The notes beneath the pieces are model-generated. The model was given only the letters and a program-made list of their open reading frames with translations. It was not told the origin of the DNA and did no database searches. Source: Hamadaea flava (GTDB lineage Bacteria; Actinomycetota; Actinomycetes; Mycobacteriales; Micromonosporaceae). Taken from it: a DNA stretch of 64,000 nucleotides. Position 1 is the first letter of the stretch, and every line of letters starts with the position of its first letter. Shown one piece after another: positions 32,610 to 41,608 of this stretch. Position numbers and translations under genes: made by a program. The DNA is taken from NCBI RefSeq assembly GCF_024172085.1, contig NZ_JAMZDZ010000001.1, positions 2,480,001 through 2,544,000 on the forward strand, read 5' to 3'.

Positions 32610-35600
32610 ATGAAGGCCCTGCAGCTCCTCCGAGCCACCGCGGCGGCCATGGCGCTCACCCTGGCCGCCGCGACCCCAGCGATCGTGGCACCACCGGCCG
32701 TGGCGGTCATCACCCCGTTCAGCATCGGGACGAGCACCGTGCTGACCGGCTATCGCATACAGTCCACCGCCAAGACCTCGGACACCGGCGCGACCGTCTC
32801 CCAGCCCGGCTACCCGGCATCCGGGTGGTACGCCGCCGCGCCGAGGTCGACCGTGCTCGGCGCACTGCTCCAGAGCGGGATCTACGCCGACCCCTTCTAC
32901 TCGACGAACATGAAGAACATCCCCGCCACCGACTTCACCGTGCCGTGGTGGTTCCGCTCGGAGTTCACCCTGGCCGACGAGCCGGGCGTACGCACCTATC
33001 TGGACTTCTCCGGCGTCATGTCGCGGGCCGACGTCTTCGTCAACGGCGTCCAGGTCGCCACGAACAGTCAGGTCGCCGGGGCATACCCACGCTTCGAACT
33101 GGACGTGACGGCCCAGGCCCGCGCGGGCGCCAACGCCGTCGCCTTCCGGATCTCGCCGAACAACGCGTCGAACGACCTCACGACGGGGTGGATCGACTGG
33201 CTGCAGAACCCGCCCGACCGCAACATGGGCATCTTCCGGGACGTCCGGATCAAGCGCGCGGGCTCGGTGTCGTTGCGCGGCGCACACGTACTGACCAGCG
33301 TGACCAGCGGGCTGGACGCGGCGACGCTGACCGCCAAGGTGGACGCCCGCAACGACACCGGCGCCGCGGTGACCGCCACCCTCTCGGCGACCGTGGCCGG
33401 GATGACGGTCGGCAGCTCGGTCGCGTTGGCGGCCCACGAGTCCAAGACGGTCACGTTCAGCCCGGTCACACTGACGTCACCGCGCATCTGGTGGCCCGCC
33501 GGCATGGGCGCACAACCGCTTTACGACCTGACCGTGTCGGCGTCGGCCGGCGGGGCGGTCACCGACACCGCCACCTCCCGATTCGGCGTGCGCACGGTAA
33601 GCGGGACGCTGGACGCCGGCGGGCATCGGGCGTACAAGATCAACGGTCATCCGCTGCTCATCCGGGGCGGTGGCTGGTCGCCCGACGTCTTCCTGCGCTG
33701 GGACCCGGTCTTCGTTCAGGACAAGATCCGGTACGCGCTCGACCTCGGCCTGAACACGATCCGCCTCGAGGGGCACCTCGAACCGGACGAGTTCTTCGAC
33801 CTGGCCGACGAGATGGGCATGCTCGTGCTGCCGGGATGGGAGTGCTGCAACAAGTGGGAGGCCGGGTCCTGGACGTCAGCCGACTACGCCGTCGCCAAGG
33901 CGTCGATGAGCGCCGAGGCGATCCGGCTGCGTGATCACCCGAGCGTCATCTCGTTCCTGATCGGCAGCGACGCCGCGCCCCCGGCCGCCAAGGAGACGCC
34001 CTACGTGGACGCGTTGCGGGCGGCGGACTGGCCGACTCCGATCATCGCCGCCGCCGCCGATCGGTCGTCGCCGATCACCGGCGCCTCGGGGATGAAGATG
34101 CCCGGCCCGTACGAGTGGGTGCCGCCGAACTACTGGTACAACAAGCGGGAGGGCGGTGCGTTCGGGTTCAATTCCGAGACCAGCGCCGGTCCGGACGTGC
34201 CCACACTGGACACGTTACGCCGCATGATGTCGGCTTCGGAGCTGGCGACCCTCTGGCAGAACCCGACCGCGACCCAATACCACCGGTCGCCGTCGAGCAC
34301 CTTCGACGACCTCGGCATCTTCAACAACGCCATGATCGGTCGCTACGGTACGCCGACCAGCCTGGACGACTACGTCCGTAAGGCCCAGCTTCAGCAGTAC
34401 GAGAACGTCCGGGCGCAGTTCGAGGCGTACGGGCGGAACTTCAAGGATTCCTCGAACCCCTCGACCGGTGTCGTGTACTGGATGCTCAATAGCGGCTGGA
34501 CCTCCCTGCACTGGCAGTTGTTCGACCGCTACTTCGACCAGAACGGCGCGTACTACGGGGCGAAGAAGGCCAACGAACCCCTGCATGTGCAGTACTCCTA
34601 CGACACCAAGTCGGTCGTGGTGGTGAACTCCCGCGTCGCCGCCGCGAGCGGGCTGAGCGTCACCGCCGCGGTCTACAACCTCGACGGCACTCAGAAGTTC
34701 ACCCAGACCGCGACATCGATAACGGTCGCTGGAGACGGCGGCCGGACCACCGCGCTCACCATCCCGGCGATCAGCGGTCTTTCCGGCACCTACCTCGTGA
34801 AACTGACACTGCGGGACGGGAGTGGAACCGAGGTCAGCCGGAACGTGTACTGGCTGTCCACCTCGGACGACGTGATCGACTGGGCGGGCAACGACTGGTA
34901 CTACGTGCCGACGTCGAGCTACGCCAACCTCAAGGGGCTGACCTCGCTGGCGAGCACGACCGTGTCCGCCTCGGCGTCGACCGTCGCCGCCGGTGACGGC
35001 ACCTCCACCACGACGGTCACCCTACGGAACACCGGCACCGGGCTGATCCCGGCGTTCTACCTCGACGCGCACGTCGTCGACGCGGCGGGCACGCCGGTGC
35101 TGCCGATCCGGTGGAACGACAACGCCGTCAGCCTATGGCCCGGCGAATCCACCACCCTGACCGCCGCCTACCGCACCGCCGACCTGCGCGGCAGCGCGCC
35201 GAGCGTGCGTGTCACCGGGTGGAACACCGGTACGCAGACTGTCCCGGCCGGCTCGGGCGAGCCCGACACCAGTCCCCCGACCGTTCCGGGCAACCTCCGG
35301 ACGACGGCGGTCTCGGCGAGCAGCGTGACCGTGTGCTGGGACGCCAGCACCGACAACGTGGGCGTGGTGCGATACGACGTCTTCCGCGACGGGGTGAAGG
35401 CCGGCTCGGTGACGCCGCCGACGACGTGCTTCACCGACGCCCCGCTGCAACCGGAGACCACGTACGCGTACACGGTGAAGGCGTACGACGCGGCCGGGTT
35501 GAGTTCGGCGACGAGCACCGCGATCAGCGTGACGACGCCGGCGGCCCCGTCAGGTCCGACGCGCTACGAGGCGGAGAGCGCGACGATCTCCCAGGGCGTC

Positions 35601-36326
35601 GTCGAGGCCAACCATCTCAACTACTCCGGCACCGGGTTCGTGAACTACGACAACCTCACCGGCAGCTACGTGGAGTGGACCGTCAGCGCCGCGACGGCGA
35701 CCTCCGCACGCCTGGATCTGCGGTACGCCAACGGCACCACCACGGACCGGCCGATGACGATCACGGTCGACGGAGCCACGGTGGCCGCCGGCACGTCGTT
35801 CGCGGCGACGGGGAACTGGGACACGTGGGCGACGAAGTCGTTCACGGTCAGCCTCGCGCCCGGCATCCACAAGGTACGTGCGACGGCGACCACGGCCAAC
35901 GGCGGACCGAACGCCGACTATCTGGACGTGACACCGCTGGCCCCGAAGACGCGCTACGAGGCGGAGAACGCGACGATCTCCCAGGGGGTCGTCGAGGCCA
36001 ACCACCTCAACTACTCCGGCACCGGCTTCGTGAACTGCGACAACGTGGTCGGCAGCTACACCCAGTGGACGATCAGCGTGCCTGCGGCAGGCAGCTACAC
36101 CGTCTCGGTGCGCTACTCGAACGGCACCACCGCCAACCGGCCGGCCGACGTCTCGGTCAACGGAACGGTGGTCGCGGCCGGGCGGGCGTTCCCGGTCACG
36201 ACCGACTGGGATACCTGGGCCGACGTCTCACTGACGGTGACCCTCGTGGCGGGCGCGAACACCATCCGGGTGGCCGGGACGACCTCGACCGGCCCGGCGA
36301 ACCTCGACTACCTCGAAGTCGGCTGA
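32610..36326 (+). CDS. Secreted GH2 exo-beta-D-glucosaminidase-like enzyme with FN3 and two CBM35-like modules
   Basis: 1238 aa. Signal peptide about 1-32 (cleavage near PPAVA). GH2 sugar-binding domain (about 35-210), Ig-like domain (215-330), TIM barrel (335-650), beta domains (650-880), FN3 (887-975), and two carbohydrate-binding modules starting at 984 and 1114. D454 in FLIGSDAAP and E523 in FNSETSAG match the acid/base aspartate and nucleophile glutamate of the Amycolatopsis CsxA exo-glucosaminidase; using Asp as acid/base is specific to that GH2 branch. It would release glucosamine from chitosan ends outside the cell. The two CBMs (YEAEnATISQGVVEANHLNYSGTGFVN pattern) are about 95 percent identical at DNA level over their first 94 bp. 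ATG preceded by GGGAGG. Confidence 0.92.
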   Translation: MKALQLLRATAAAMALTLAAATPAIVAPPAVAVITPFSIGTSTVLTGYRIQSTAKTSDTGATVSQPGYPASGWYAAAPRSTVLGALLQSGIYADPFYSTNMKNIPATDFTVPWWFRSEFTLADEPGVRTYLDFSGVMSRADVFVNGVQVATNSQVAGAYPRFELDVTAQARAGANAVAFRISPNNASNDLTTGWIDWLQNPPDRNMGIFRDVRIKRAGSVSLRGAHVLTSVTSGLDAATLTAKVDARNDTGAAVTATLSATVAGMTVGSSVALAAHESKTVTFSPVTLTSPRIWWPAGMGAQPLYDLTVSASAGGAVTDTATSRFGVRTVSGTLDAGGHRAYKINGHPLLIRGGGWSPDVFLRWDPVFVQDKIRYALDLGLNTIRLEGHLEPDEFFDLADEMGMLVLPGWECCNKWEAGSWTSADYAVAKASMSAEAIRLRDHPSVISFLIGSDAAPPAAKETPYVDALRAADWPTPIIAAAADRSSPITGASGMKMPGPYEWVPPNYWYNKREGGAFGFNSETSAGPDVPTLDTLRRMMSASELATLWQNPTATQYHRSPSSTFDDLGIFNNAMIGRYGTPTSLDDYVRKAQLQQYENVRAQFEAYGRNFKDSSNPSTGVVYWMLNSGWTSLHWQLFDRYFDQNGAYYGAKKANEPLHVQYSYDTKSVVVVNSRVAAASGLSVTAAVYNLDGTQKFTQTATSITVAGDGGRTTALTIPAISGLSGTYLVKLTLRDGSGTEVSRNVYWLSTSDDVIDWAGNDWYYVPTSSYANLKGLTSLASTTVSASASTVAAGDGTSTTTVTLRNTGTGLIPAFYLDAHVVDAAGTPVLPIRWNDNAVSLWPGESTTLTAAYRTADLRGSAPSVRVTGWNTGTQTVPAGSGEPDTSPPTVPGNLRTTAVSASSVTVCWDASTDNVGVVRYDVFRDGVKAGSVTPPTTCFTDAPLQPETTYAYTVKAYDAAGLSSATSTAISVTTPAAPSGPTRYEAESATISQGVVEANHLNYSGTGFVNYDNLTGSYVEWTVSAATATSARLDLRYANGTTTDRPMTITVDGATVAAGTSFAATGNWDTWATKSFTVSLAPGIHKVRATATTANGGPNADYLDVTPLAPKTRYEAENATISQGVVEANHLNYSGTGFVNCDNVVGSYTQWTISVPAAGSYTVSVRYSNGTTANRPADVSVNGTVVAAGRAFPVTTDWDTWADVSLTVTLVAGANTIRVAGTTSTGPANLDYLEVG
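35561..36044 (+). repeat. Duplicated DNA coding the two CBM35-like modules
   Basis: Segments 35561-35654 and 35951-36044 differ at only five of 94 bases, while the rest of the modules is much less alike. Either a recent duplication with fast change afterwards or local gene conversion explains this. Confidence 0.85.
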
Positions 36327-36338
36327 CCCCACCCTCTC

Positions 36339-36406
36339 CCCGTTGATCATGGAGTCAACAGTGGTTTCGACGGTGTGTCACCACCGGAAACTCCATGATC
36401 AACGGG
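36339..36406. terminator. Bidirectional stem-loop between GH2 and UvrA-like genes
   Basis: A perfect 17-bp inverted repeat (36339-36355 with 36390-36406; arm CCCGTTGATCATGGAGT). The 34-nt loop can itself pair GTGGT with ACCAC. Lies between convergent genes and ends transcription for both. The arm again contains the TTGATCA word found in the dispersed repeats. Confidence 0.75.
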
Positions 36407-36441
36407 CGGAAGGGGTGAGCGGACGCGAGAGCGGAGATGGG

Positions 36442-38880
36442 TCAGCGGGCGGCGAGGTAGGCGGCGAGGTAGGGGGCGGTGCGGCTGCCGGGTGCGGTGG
36501 CGACCTCGGCCGGTGGACCGGCGGCGACGATGCGGCCGCCGTCGGAGCCGCCACCGGGGCCGAGGTCGAGAACCCAGTCCGCGCCGGCGATCACGGCGAG
36601 GTCGTGCTCGACGACGATCACCGTGTGGCCCTGGTCGACCAGACCGTGCAGCTGTCGCGTGAGGACTTCGACGTCGGCCGGGTGCAGTCCGGTCGTGGGC
36701 TCGTCGAGCAGGTACAGCGTCCGGCCACGACGGCCGCGCTGGAGTTCGGCGGCGAGTTTGATCCGCTGGGCCTCGCCGCCGGACAACTCCGTCGCGGGCT
36801 GCCCCAAGTGGAGATAGCCCAGCCCCACATCCCGGAGTACGCGAAGACTCCGCGCCGCGGCGGGCACGTCGGCCAAGAACTCCGCCGCGTCGTCCACGGT
36901 GAGGTCGAGGACGTCGGCGATGGTCCGGTCGCGGTAGGTGACCTCCAGCGTCTCCGCGTTGTATCGGGCGCCACGGCAGGTCGGGCACGGCTGATAGGTC
37001 CCGGGCAGGAAGAGCAGCTCGACGGCGACGAAGCCCTCGCCCTGGCAGGTCTCGCACCGGCCCCCGGCGACGTTGAAGGAGAACCGGCCGGCGGTGTAGC
37101 CGCGTTCCTTGGCCAGCGGCGTACCGGCGAACACTTTGCGTACGGCGTCGAACAGGCCGGTGTAGGTGGCCAGGTTCGACCGGGGCGTACGCCCGATCGG
37201 CCGCTGGTCGACCCGGACGAGCCGGTCGAGCTGCTCGACGCCGGCCGCGGTGACGCCGACGGACGCGTCGACCGACTCTTCCAGCGAGTCGTCGTCCTCG
37301 GCAACGTCTGCCTCGTCGGTGTCCGAGCGCAGCGACGCGGCGACGACGTCGGCGAGCACCTGACTGACCAACGTGGACTTGCCGGAGCCGGAAACCCCGG
37401 TGACGGCGGTGAACACGCCGAGCGGGAACGCCGCGGTCAGGTCGCGCAGGTTGTGCCGGTCGACGCCGGAAAGTTCCAGCCAGCCGCTCGGCTTCCGGGG
37501 TGGAGTATCCACGACCGACTGACTGCCGAAGAGGAACCGGGCCGTGGCCGACCCCTCGACCGCAGCCAGCCCGTCGACGGGACCGCTGTAGAGAACCTCG
37601 CCGCCGTGGCCTCCGGCGCCGGGACCGACGTCGATCAGCCACGCCGCTGTGCGTATCACTTGGAGATCGTGTTCGACGAGCAGGAGCGAGTTGCCCGCGG
37701 CCCGGAGCCGCGCGAGCAGTGTGAGCAGGGGTTCGGTGTCGGCCGGGTGCAGTCCGGCGGACGGTTCGTCCAGCACGTAGACCACGCCGAACAGGCCCGA
37801 GCGCAGCTGAGTCGCGAGCCGGAGGCGTTGCAGTTCGCCGGCCGAGAGGGTGGGCGTGGCGCGGTCGACGCTGAGGTAGCCGAGGCCGAGTTCGACGAGG
37901 AGGTCGATCCGGGCGAGCAGGTCGGGGACGATCGTCGCGGCGGGTCCCTCGGTCGGCGGTCGGTCGCGCAGCACGCCGCCGAGGTCCCGCAGCGGTAGCG
38001 CTGCCATGTCGGCTATGGACAGTCCGGCGTACGCGACCGCGAGTGACGAGGGCCGCAACCGGCGGCCCTGGCAGACCGGGCACGGCGACGTACGCAGAAA
38101 GCGCCGCATCCGCTGCCGGATCGGCAGGCTCTTCGACGTCGCGAAGGTGTGCAGCACATAGCGTTCGGCGCTCTGATAGCGCCCCTGGTACGGCCGCTGG
38201 ATCCGGCCCACCTCGCGTTCCGGGTGGACGGTGACGACCGGTTGCTCGTCGGTGAACAGGATCCAGTCGCGGTCCTGTTGTGACAGTTGCGACCACGGAC
38301 GGTCCACGTCGTACCCGAGGGTGACGAGGATGTCGCGGAAGTTCTTGCCCAGCCACGCTCCCGGCCATGCGGCGATGGCCCGGTCGCGAATGGACAGCGA
38401 GGGGTCGGGCACGAGCGATTCCTCGGTGACCCGGTGCAGCAGGCCCTGGCCCTGACATTCGGGGCAGGCTCCGGCCGGGGTGTTCGGCGAGAACGCGTCC
38501 GAGTCGACGCGCGGCGCTTCGGGCGGATAGTCGCCGGCGCGGGAATAGAGCATGCGCAACAGGTTCGACAGGGTGGTGACCGTGCCGACCGACGACCGCG
38601 ACCCCGGCACCGCCCGCTGCTGGCCGAGCGCGACCGCCGGAGGCAACCCGGTGATCTCGTCCACCTTCGGCGCGCCCACCTGGTTGAGCAGGCGGCGGGC
38701 GTACGGCGAGACCGACTCCAGGTAGCGACGCTGGGCCTCGGCGTAGACGGTGCCGAACGCCAGCGACGACTTGCCCGAGCCGGAGACTCCGGTGACGACG
38801 ACCAGCTCGTCACGCGGGAACTCGACGTCGACACCGCGCAGGTTGTGCTCGCGCGCTCCCCTTACCCGGACGAACCCCAC
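36442..38880 (-). CDS. UvrA2-like ABC ATPase (excinuclease A paralogue)
   Basis: 812 aa, against about 950 for UvrA1. Two ABC modules: Walker [28 protein letters not shown] near the N-terminus and [16 protein letters not shown] mid-protein. There are signature motifs LSAGELQRL and [15 protein letters not shown], and zinc-finger cysteines CPECQGQG and [17 protein letters not shown]. The UvrB-binding insert of UvrA1 is missing, as in UvrA2 and DrrC-type proteins linked to tolerance of DNA-damaging drugs such as daunorubicin. Starts at a GTG. The hydrolase gene upstream ends 27 bp away on the same strand, so they may be one unit. No uvrB or uvrC is nearby. Confidence 0.9.
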   Translation of the reverse strand: MGFVRVRGAREHNLRGVDVEFPRDELVVVTGVSGSGKSSLAFGTVYAEAQRRYLESVSPYARRLLNQVGAPKVDEITGLPPAVALGQQRAVPGSRSSVGTVTTLSNLLRMLYSRAGDYPPEAPRVDSDAFSPNTPAGACPECQGQGLLHRVTEESLVPDPSLSIRDRAIAAWPGAWLGKNFRDILVTLGYDVDRPWSQLSQQDRDWILFTDEQPVVTVHPEREVGRIQRPYQGRYQSAERYVLHTFATSKSLPIRQRMRRFLRTSPCPVCQGRRLRPSSLAVAYAGLSIADMAALPLRDLGGVLRDRPPTEGPAATIVPDLLARIDLLVELGLGYLSVDRATPTLSAGELQRLRLATQLRSGLFGVVYVLDEPSAGLHPADTEPLLTLLARLRAAGNSLLLVEHDLQVIRTAAWLIDVGPGAGGHGGEVLYSGPVDGLAAVEGSATARFLFGSQSVVDTPPRKPSGWLELSGVDRHNLRDLTAAFPLGVFTAVTGVSGSGKSTLVSQVLADVVAASLRSDTDEADVAEDDDSLEESVDASVGVTAAGVEQLDRLVRVDQRPIGRTPRSNLATYTGLFDAVRKVFAGTPLAKERGYTAGRFSFNVAGGRCETCQGEGFVAVELLFLPGTYQPCPTCRGARYNAETLEVTYRDRTIADVLDLTVDDAAEFLADVPAAARSLRVLRDVGLGYLHLGQPATELSGGEAQRIKLAAELQRGRRGRTLYLLDEPTTGLHPADVEVLTRQLHGLVDQGHTVIVVEHDLAVIAGADWVLDLGPGGGSDGGRIVAAGPPAEVATAPGSRTAPYLAAYLAAR

Positions 38881-38907
38881 CCGGACATGATCACACTTCG
38901 CGCCGCG

Positions 38908-39894
38908 TCAGCGGACGTGCTCCCGGAGGATCGCCGCGAATTCCTCCGGCCGCTCGATGTGCGGGCTGTGTCCCACACCGGCGAACGTGATCTCCCGGTA
39001 TTGGCCGCCGGCAGCCGCGTAGCGGTCCAGCACCTCCCGCGTCTGGCTCACCATCGGCTGTGGGGGCGCGTCCCGCTCGCCCGGCCAGCCGGGCACCACG
39101 CCGAGTTTCCCCAGGTACGCGAGATCGAAAGCGGACGTGTCCGACACGATCACGTCCTTGTCGCCGCGTACCCAGGCGATCGGGGGCTTGGCTTCGAGGG
39201 CGACCAAGGCGTCGGCGACGTTGTGGTGCCCGGGGTCCATCGCGTTCGCCACGCCCCTGGTCCCGGCGCGTACGCCCGGCCACCCCTCGGCGGGCACGGA
39301 GTCGCCCGGATAGTTGTCCTCGCCGACCGCCGTCGACAGCACCGTGTCGAGCAACGCCTCCTCGTCGTCGCCGAGGGACGCCGGGTCGGCCACATAGCAG
39401 GTACGCAACACCGCCCGGGGGCTGGTCGGGGTGTCGCCGGACCGGTCGCCGGCCGCCAGCGCGGCGACGAAGGCGGGGTTCACCGCGCCCGCCCCGCCCG
39501 CGCCGAACCCGTACGGCGACAGCGGCGACTCCAGGACGAGCGCCGTGACCCGCTCGGGGTGATCGATCAGAAGCTGAGTGGCGATGCCACCGCCCATCGA
39601 GTGACCCACCACCACCGCGGGGCCCATGCCGAGCGCGTCGAGCAGCGCCGCCAGATCGTCGGAGAAGTCACGGAGTCCCCTGGTGGCGTCCACCGGGGCG
39701 GTCTCGGTGTCGCCGTAGCCACGCAGATCCGGGGCGACGATCCGCCACTCCTCCGGAAGATGCCGCAACAGCGGCGCCCAGTACGCCGCCGACGAGCAGT
39801 TGCCGTGCACCAACAGGACGGGCAGGCCGTCGAGCGGGCCGCGTACCAGGAGGTTCTGCTCGATGCCGTGGGCGGAGACCAACATGTCAGCCAT
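38908..39894 (-). CDS. Alpha/beta hydrolase
   Basis: 328 aa. Oxyanion region LLVHGNCSSAAYW, DLRGYGDTE, nucleophile VVGHSMGGGIATQ (serine at about 101), acid in RGDKDVIVSD, histidine in AGVGHSPHIERPEEF: a complete triad. A cap domain (about 130-230) contains an acidic insert with EDNYPGDSVP. Substrate unknown. Probably co-transcribed with the UvrA2-like gene downstream (27-bp gap); a role in drug inactivation next to a drug-tolerance ATPase is possible but speculative. Confidence 0.88.
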   Translation of the reverse strand: MADMLVSAHGIEQNLLVRGPLDGLPVLLVHGNCSSAAYWAPLLRHLPEEWRIVAPDLRGYGDTETAPVDATRGLRDFSDDLAALLDALGMGPAVVVGHSMGGGIATQLLIDHPERVTALVLESPLSPYGFGAGGAGAVNPAFVAALAAGDRSGDTPTSPRAVLRTCYVADPASLGDDEEALLDTVLSTAVGEDNYPGDSVPAEGWPGVRAGTRGVANAMDPGHHNVADALVALEAKPPIAWVRGDKDVIVSDTSAFDLAYLGKLGVVPGWPGERDAPPQPMVSQTREVLDRYAAAGGQYREITFAGVGHSPHIERPEEFAAILREHVR

Positions 39895-39977
39895 GCTCGC
39901 CCCCGCCCGGCGTCGTTAACAGTGGCTCGACCCGCCACTCCGGCGGCGGCCGAGGTGTGGGCTCGCCCCACCTCCCC

Positions 39978-40037
39978 CTTGTTGATCTAGGCGAGAACGG
40001 GCGGTCCTGGCCACCCTTTACCGACTAGATCAACAAG
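39978..40037. repeat. Diverged stem-loop of the GATCTAGGCGAGAA family
   Basis: Outer arms CTTGTTGATCTAG (39978-39990) and CTAGATCAACAAG (40025-40037) are perfect 13-bp complements. The left side continues GCGAGAA as in the hairpin at 25747, while the right inner arm has drifted. It lies upstream of the hydrolase gene at 38908-39894. Confidence 0.65.
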
Positions 40038-40043
40038 TGCGCT

Positions 40044-40097
40044 GGTGATCTTGAACGGAAAACGTCGCCCGGGCGACGGAAACCATTCAAGATCACC
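40044..40097 (-). terminator. Nested stem-loop after the second hydrolase gene
   Basis: Outer arms GGTGATCTTGAA (40044-40055) and TTCAAGATCACC (40086-40097) are perfect complements. They enclose the self-complementary 16-mer CGTCGCCCGGGCGACG. It lies just after the stop of the leftward hydrolase gene and probably ends the PadR operon. Confidence 0.65.
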
Positions 40098-40111
40098 CAG
40101 ACCACAACGGA

Positions 40112-40942
40112 CTAAGCGAAGAAATCGCGCAAGATGGACGCGACCACTGCGGGCTTGCCGCGCTGAGAAGCGTTCCCGGCAGCCCCATGATCGAGCCCGT
40201 CCATCTGGACGTGCCGAGCCGACGGCAGCACCTGGGCCAGCGAGACGACCGACTCCCGCAGGTACGCCGGACTCCGCGTCCCGTTCAGCAGGAGCACGTC
40301 GGCGGTGATCCCGGCGTACTGGTCGAACGGGCCGCTGGCCTCGGCGGACAGGGTGAAGTCGTAATGCAGCAACGGGCCCAGTTCACCCATCGGCACGTAG
40401 CCGTCGACACCCGTCCGGCGAGCATCCGCACGGAGGCCCAACGCGGTGAGCCGGCGCAGCACCGGTCGCGGCAGACGTCGCAGGAAGGCAGGCCCCATCT
40501 CGGCGAAGATCATGCCCGTCACGAGCGCGTCGAGGACGTCGCCCGCCGCCAGCGAGGCATCCAGCTGGCCCAGCGCCGCCACCGGACGGGCGGACGAGGC
40601 GAACAGCGGCGGCTCGAAGATCGCCGCTTTCTTGATGGATGAGGCAGCCTGCAGGGTGAGGATCGCGCCGGAACTGACGCCGAAGACGTTCTGCGCCCCC
40701 GTCGCCGACAGCACCGCGCGGACGTCCTCCACCTCCGGCGACGAACCGTACGCGCCGCTCAGCCCCCGGCCTCGCCGGTCGAGCAGGTGCACGGTGAACC
40801 GGTCGCTCAACGCCTCGGCCAGCTCCCGGTGGCTGACCGCGGACTCCATCGCGCCGTGCAGGATGAGCAGCCCCGGGCCGGTGCCCACGGAGTACCAGCC
40901 GAGCGTCGCGCCGTCGGGCGCGGTGGTCGTGCGCGTGATCAT
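40112..40942 (-). CDS. Alpha/beta hydrolase (PadR operon)
   Basis: 276 aa. LLILHGAMES, DRRGRGLSG, a nucleophile elbow FGVSSGAIL (serine, with serine rather than glutamine or methionine next) and DGLDHGAAGN at the histidine position. It resembles small esterases/lactonases. The start ATG at 40942 has GGAGG upstream and overlaps the PadR stop by four bases (ATGA); an upstream ATG at 40984 would lie inside PadR. Expression should follow the PadR regulator. Substrate unknown. Confidence 0.86.
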   Translation of the reverse strand: MITRTTTAPDGATLGWYSVGTGPGLLILHGAMESAVSHRELAEALSDRFTVHLLDRRGRGLSGAYGSSPEVEDVRAVLSATGAQNVFGVSSGAILTLQAASSIKKAAIFEPPLFASSARPVAALGQLDASLAAGDVLDALVTGMIFAEMGPAFLRRLPRPVLRRLTALGLRADARRTGVDGYVPMGELGPLLHYDFTLSAEASGPFDQYAGITADVLLLNGTRSPAYLRESVVSLAQVLPSARHVQMDGLDHGAAGNASQRGKPAVVASILRDFFA

Positions 40943-41532
40943 GATTGCCCTCCAGAAACCGCCGCTGACCAGGCGGAGTGCCACTCGGCGATCTTGCCGA
41001 GGAGGTCGCGGACGAAGCGGATCTCGGTGTCGAGCAGGGCGAGGCGGTACTCCTCCTCGACGAGGAACAGCGGATGCACGTCCCCCGCGAGCGCTTTGTC
41101 GATCTCCTGGCGCGACGAAGCGTGGTGCGCCGTCAGCCGGTCGAGCCGCGTACGCAGCAACGCGGCGACCTCGTCCGGCGGCAGCGCGCCGATCAGCGAC
41201 AGCGCCGTCACGAAGCGCGGGTACTCGTGCTCCGGCTCGGCCACCAGCTCCCGCAGCCAGTCGCGCAGCTCGCGCCGACCGGCGTCGGTCATCGCGTACA
41301 CGGTGCGTTCGGGGCGCAGTCCCGCCCGGCCGGTCTCCACCGGCGCCACGAAACCGGCCTTCTCCAGCTGCTGAAACACCATGTAGAGCGAGCCGTGGGT
41401 GAATTTGATGCTCCGGTCGTCGCCGTGCGCGCGCAGCGTCCGCCCCAGGTCGTAGGGATGCGTCGGACCCTGCGTCAGGTAGGACAGCACCGCCAGCGCC
41501 AGCAGGTTGCCGACCTTCCGCCTCTTCGCCAT
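40939..41532 (-). CDS. PadR-family transcriptional regulator
   Basis: 197 aa. N-terminal winged helix (VGNLLALAVLSYLTQGPTHPYDLGRTLR, then GSLYMVFQQLEKAGFV and the wing ERTVYAMTDAGRRELRDWL), followed by a C-terminal helical dimerisation domain (Vir_act_alpha_C type, about 100-190). PadR proteins repress detoxification or efflux genes until a ligand binds. First gene of a two-gene operon with an esterase-like hydrolase. A strong leaderless promoter lies directly upstream, with a small dyad (AGTCAGGACT) between -35 and -10 that could be the autoregulatory site. Confidence 0.92.
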   Translation of the reverse strand: MAKRRKVGNLLALAVLSYLTQGPTHPYDLGRTLRAHGDDRSIKFTHGSLYMVFQQLEKAGFVAPVETGRAGLRPERTVYAMTDAGRRELRDWLRELVAEPEHEYPRFVTALSLIGALPPDEVAALLRTRLDRLTAHHASSRQEIDKALAGDVHPLFLVEEEYRLALLDTEIRFVRDLLGKIAEWHSAWSAAVSGGQS

Positions 41533-41538
41533 GAACCT

Positions 41539-41567
41539 ATTATTCAGTCCTGACTAATTAGAGTCAA
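41539..41567 (-). promoter_or_regulatory. Predicted leaderless promoter of padR
   Basis: On the minus strand: TTGACT, 17-nt spacer, AATAAT, then six bases and the padR ATG. This is close to consensus for a housekeeping sigma factor and places the transcription start on the ATG. The spacer contains AGTCAGGACT, an imperfect dyad suited to repression. Confidence 0.65.
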
Positions 41568-41608
41568 CTAATCGATTGCGATACCGATCCCCGGGGAAAG
41601 GGGACGAG

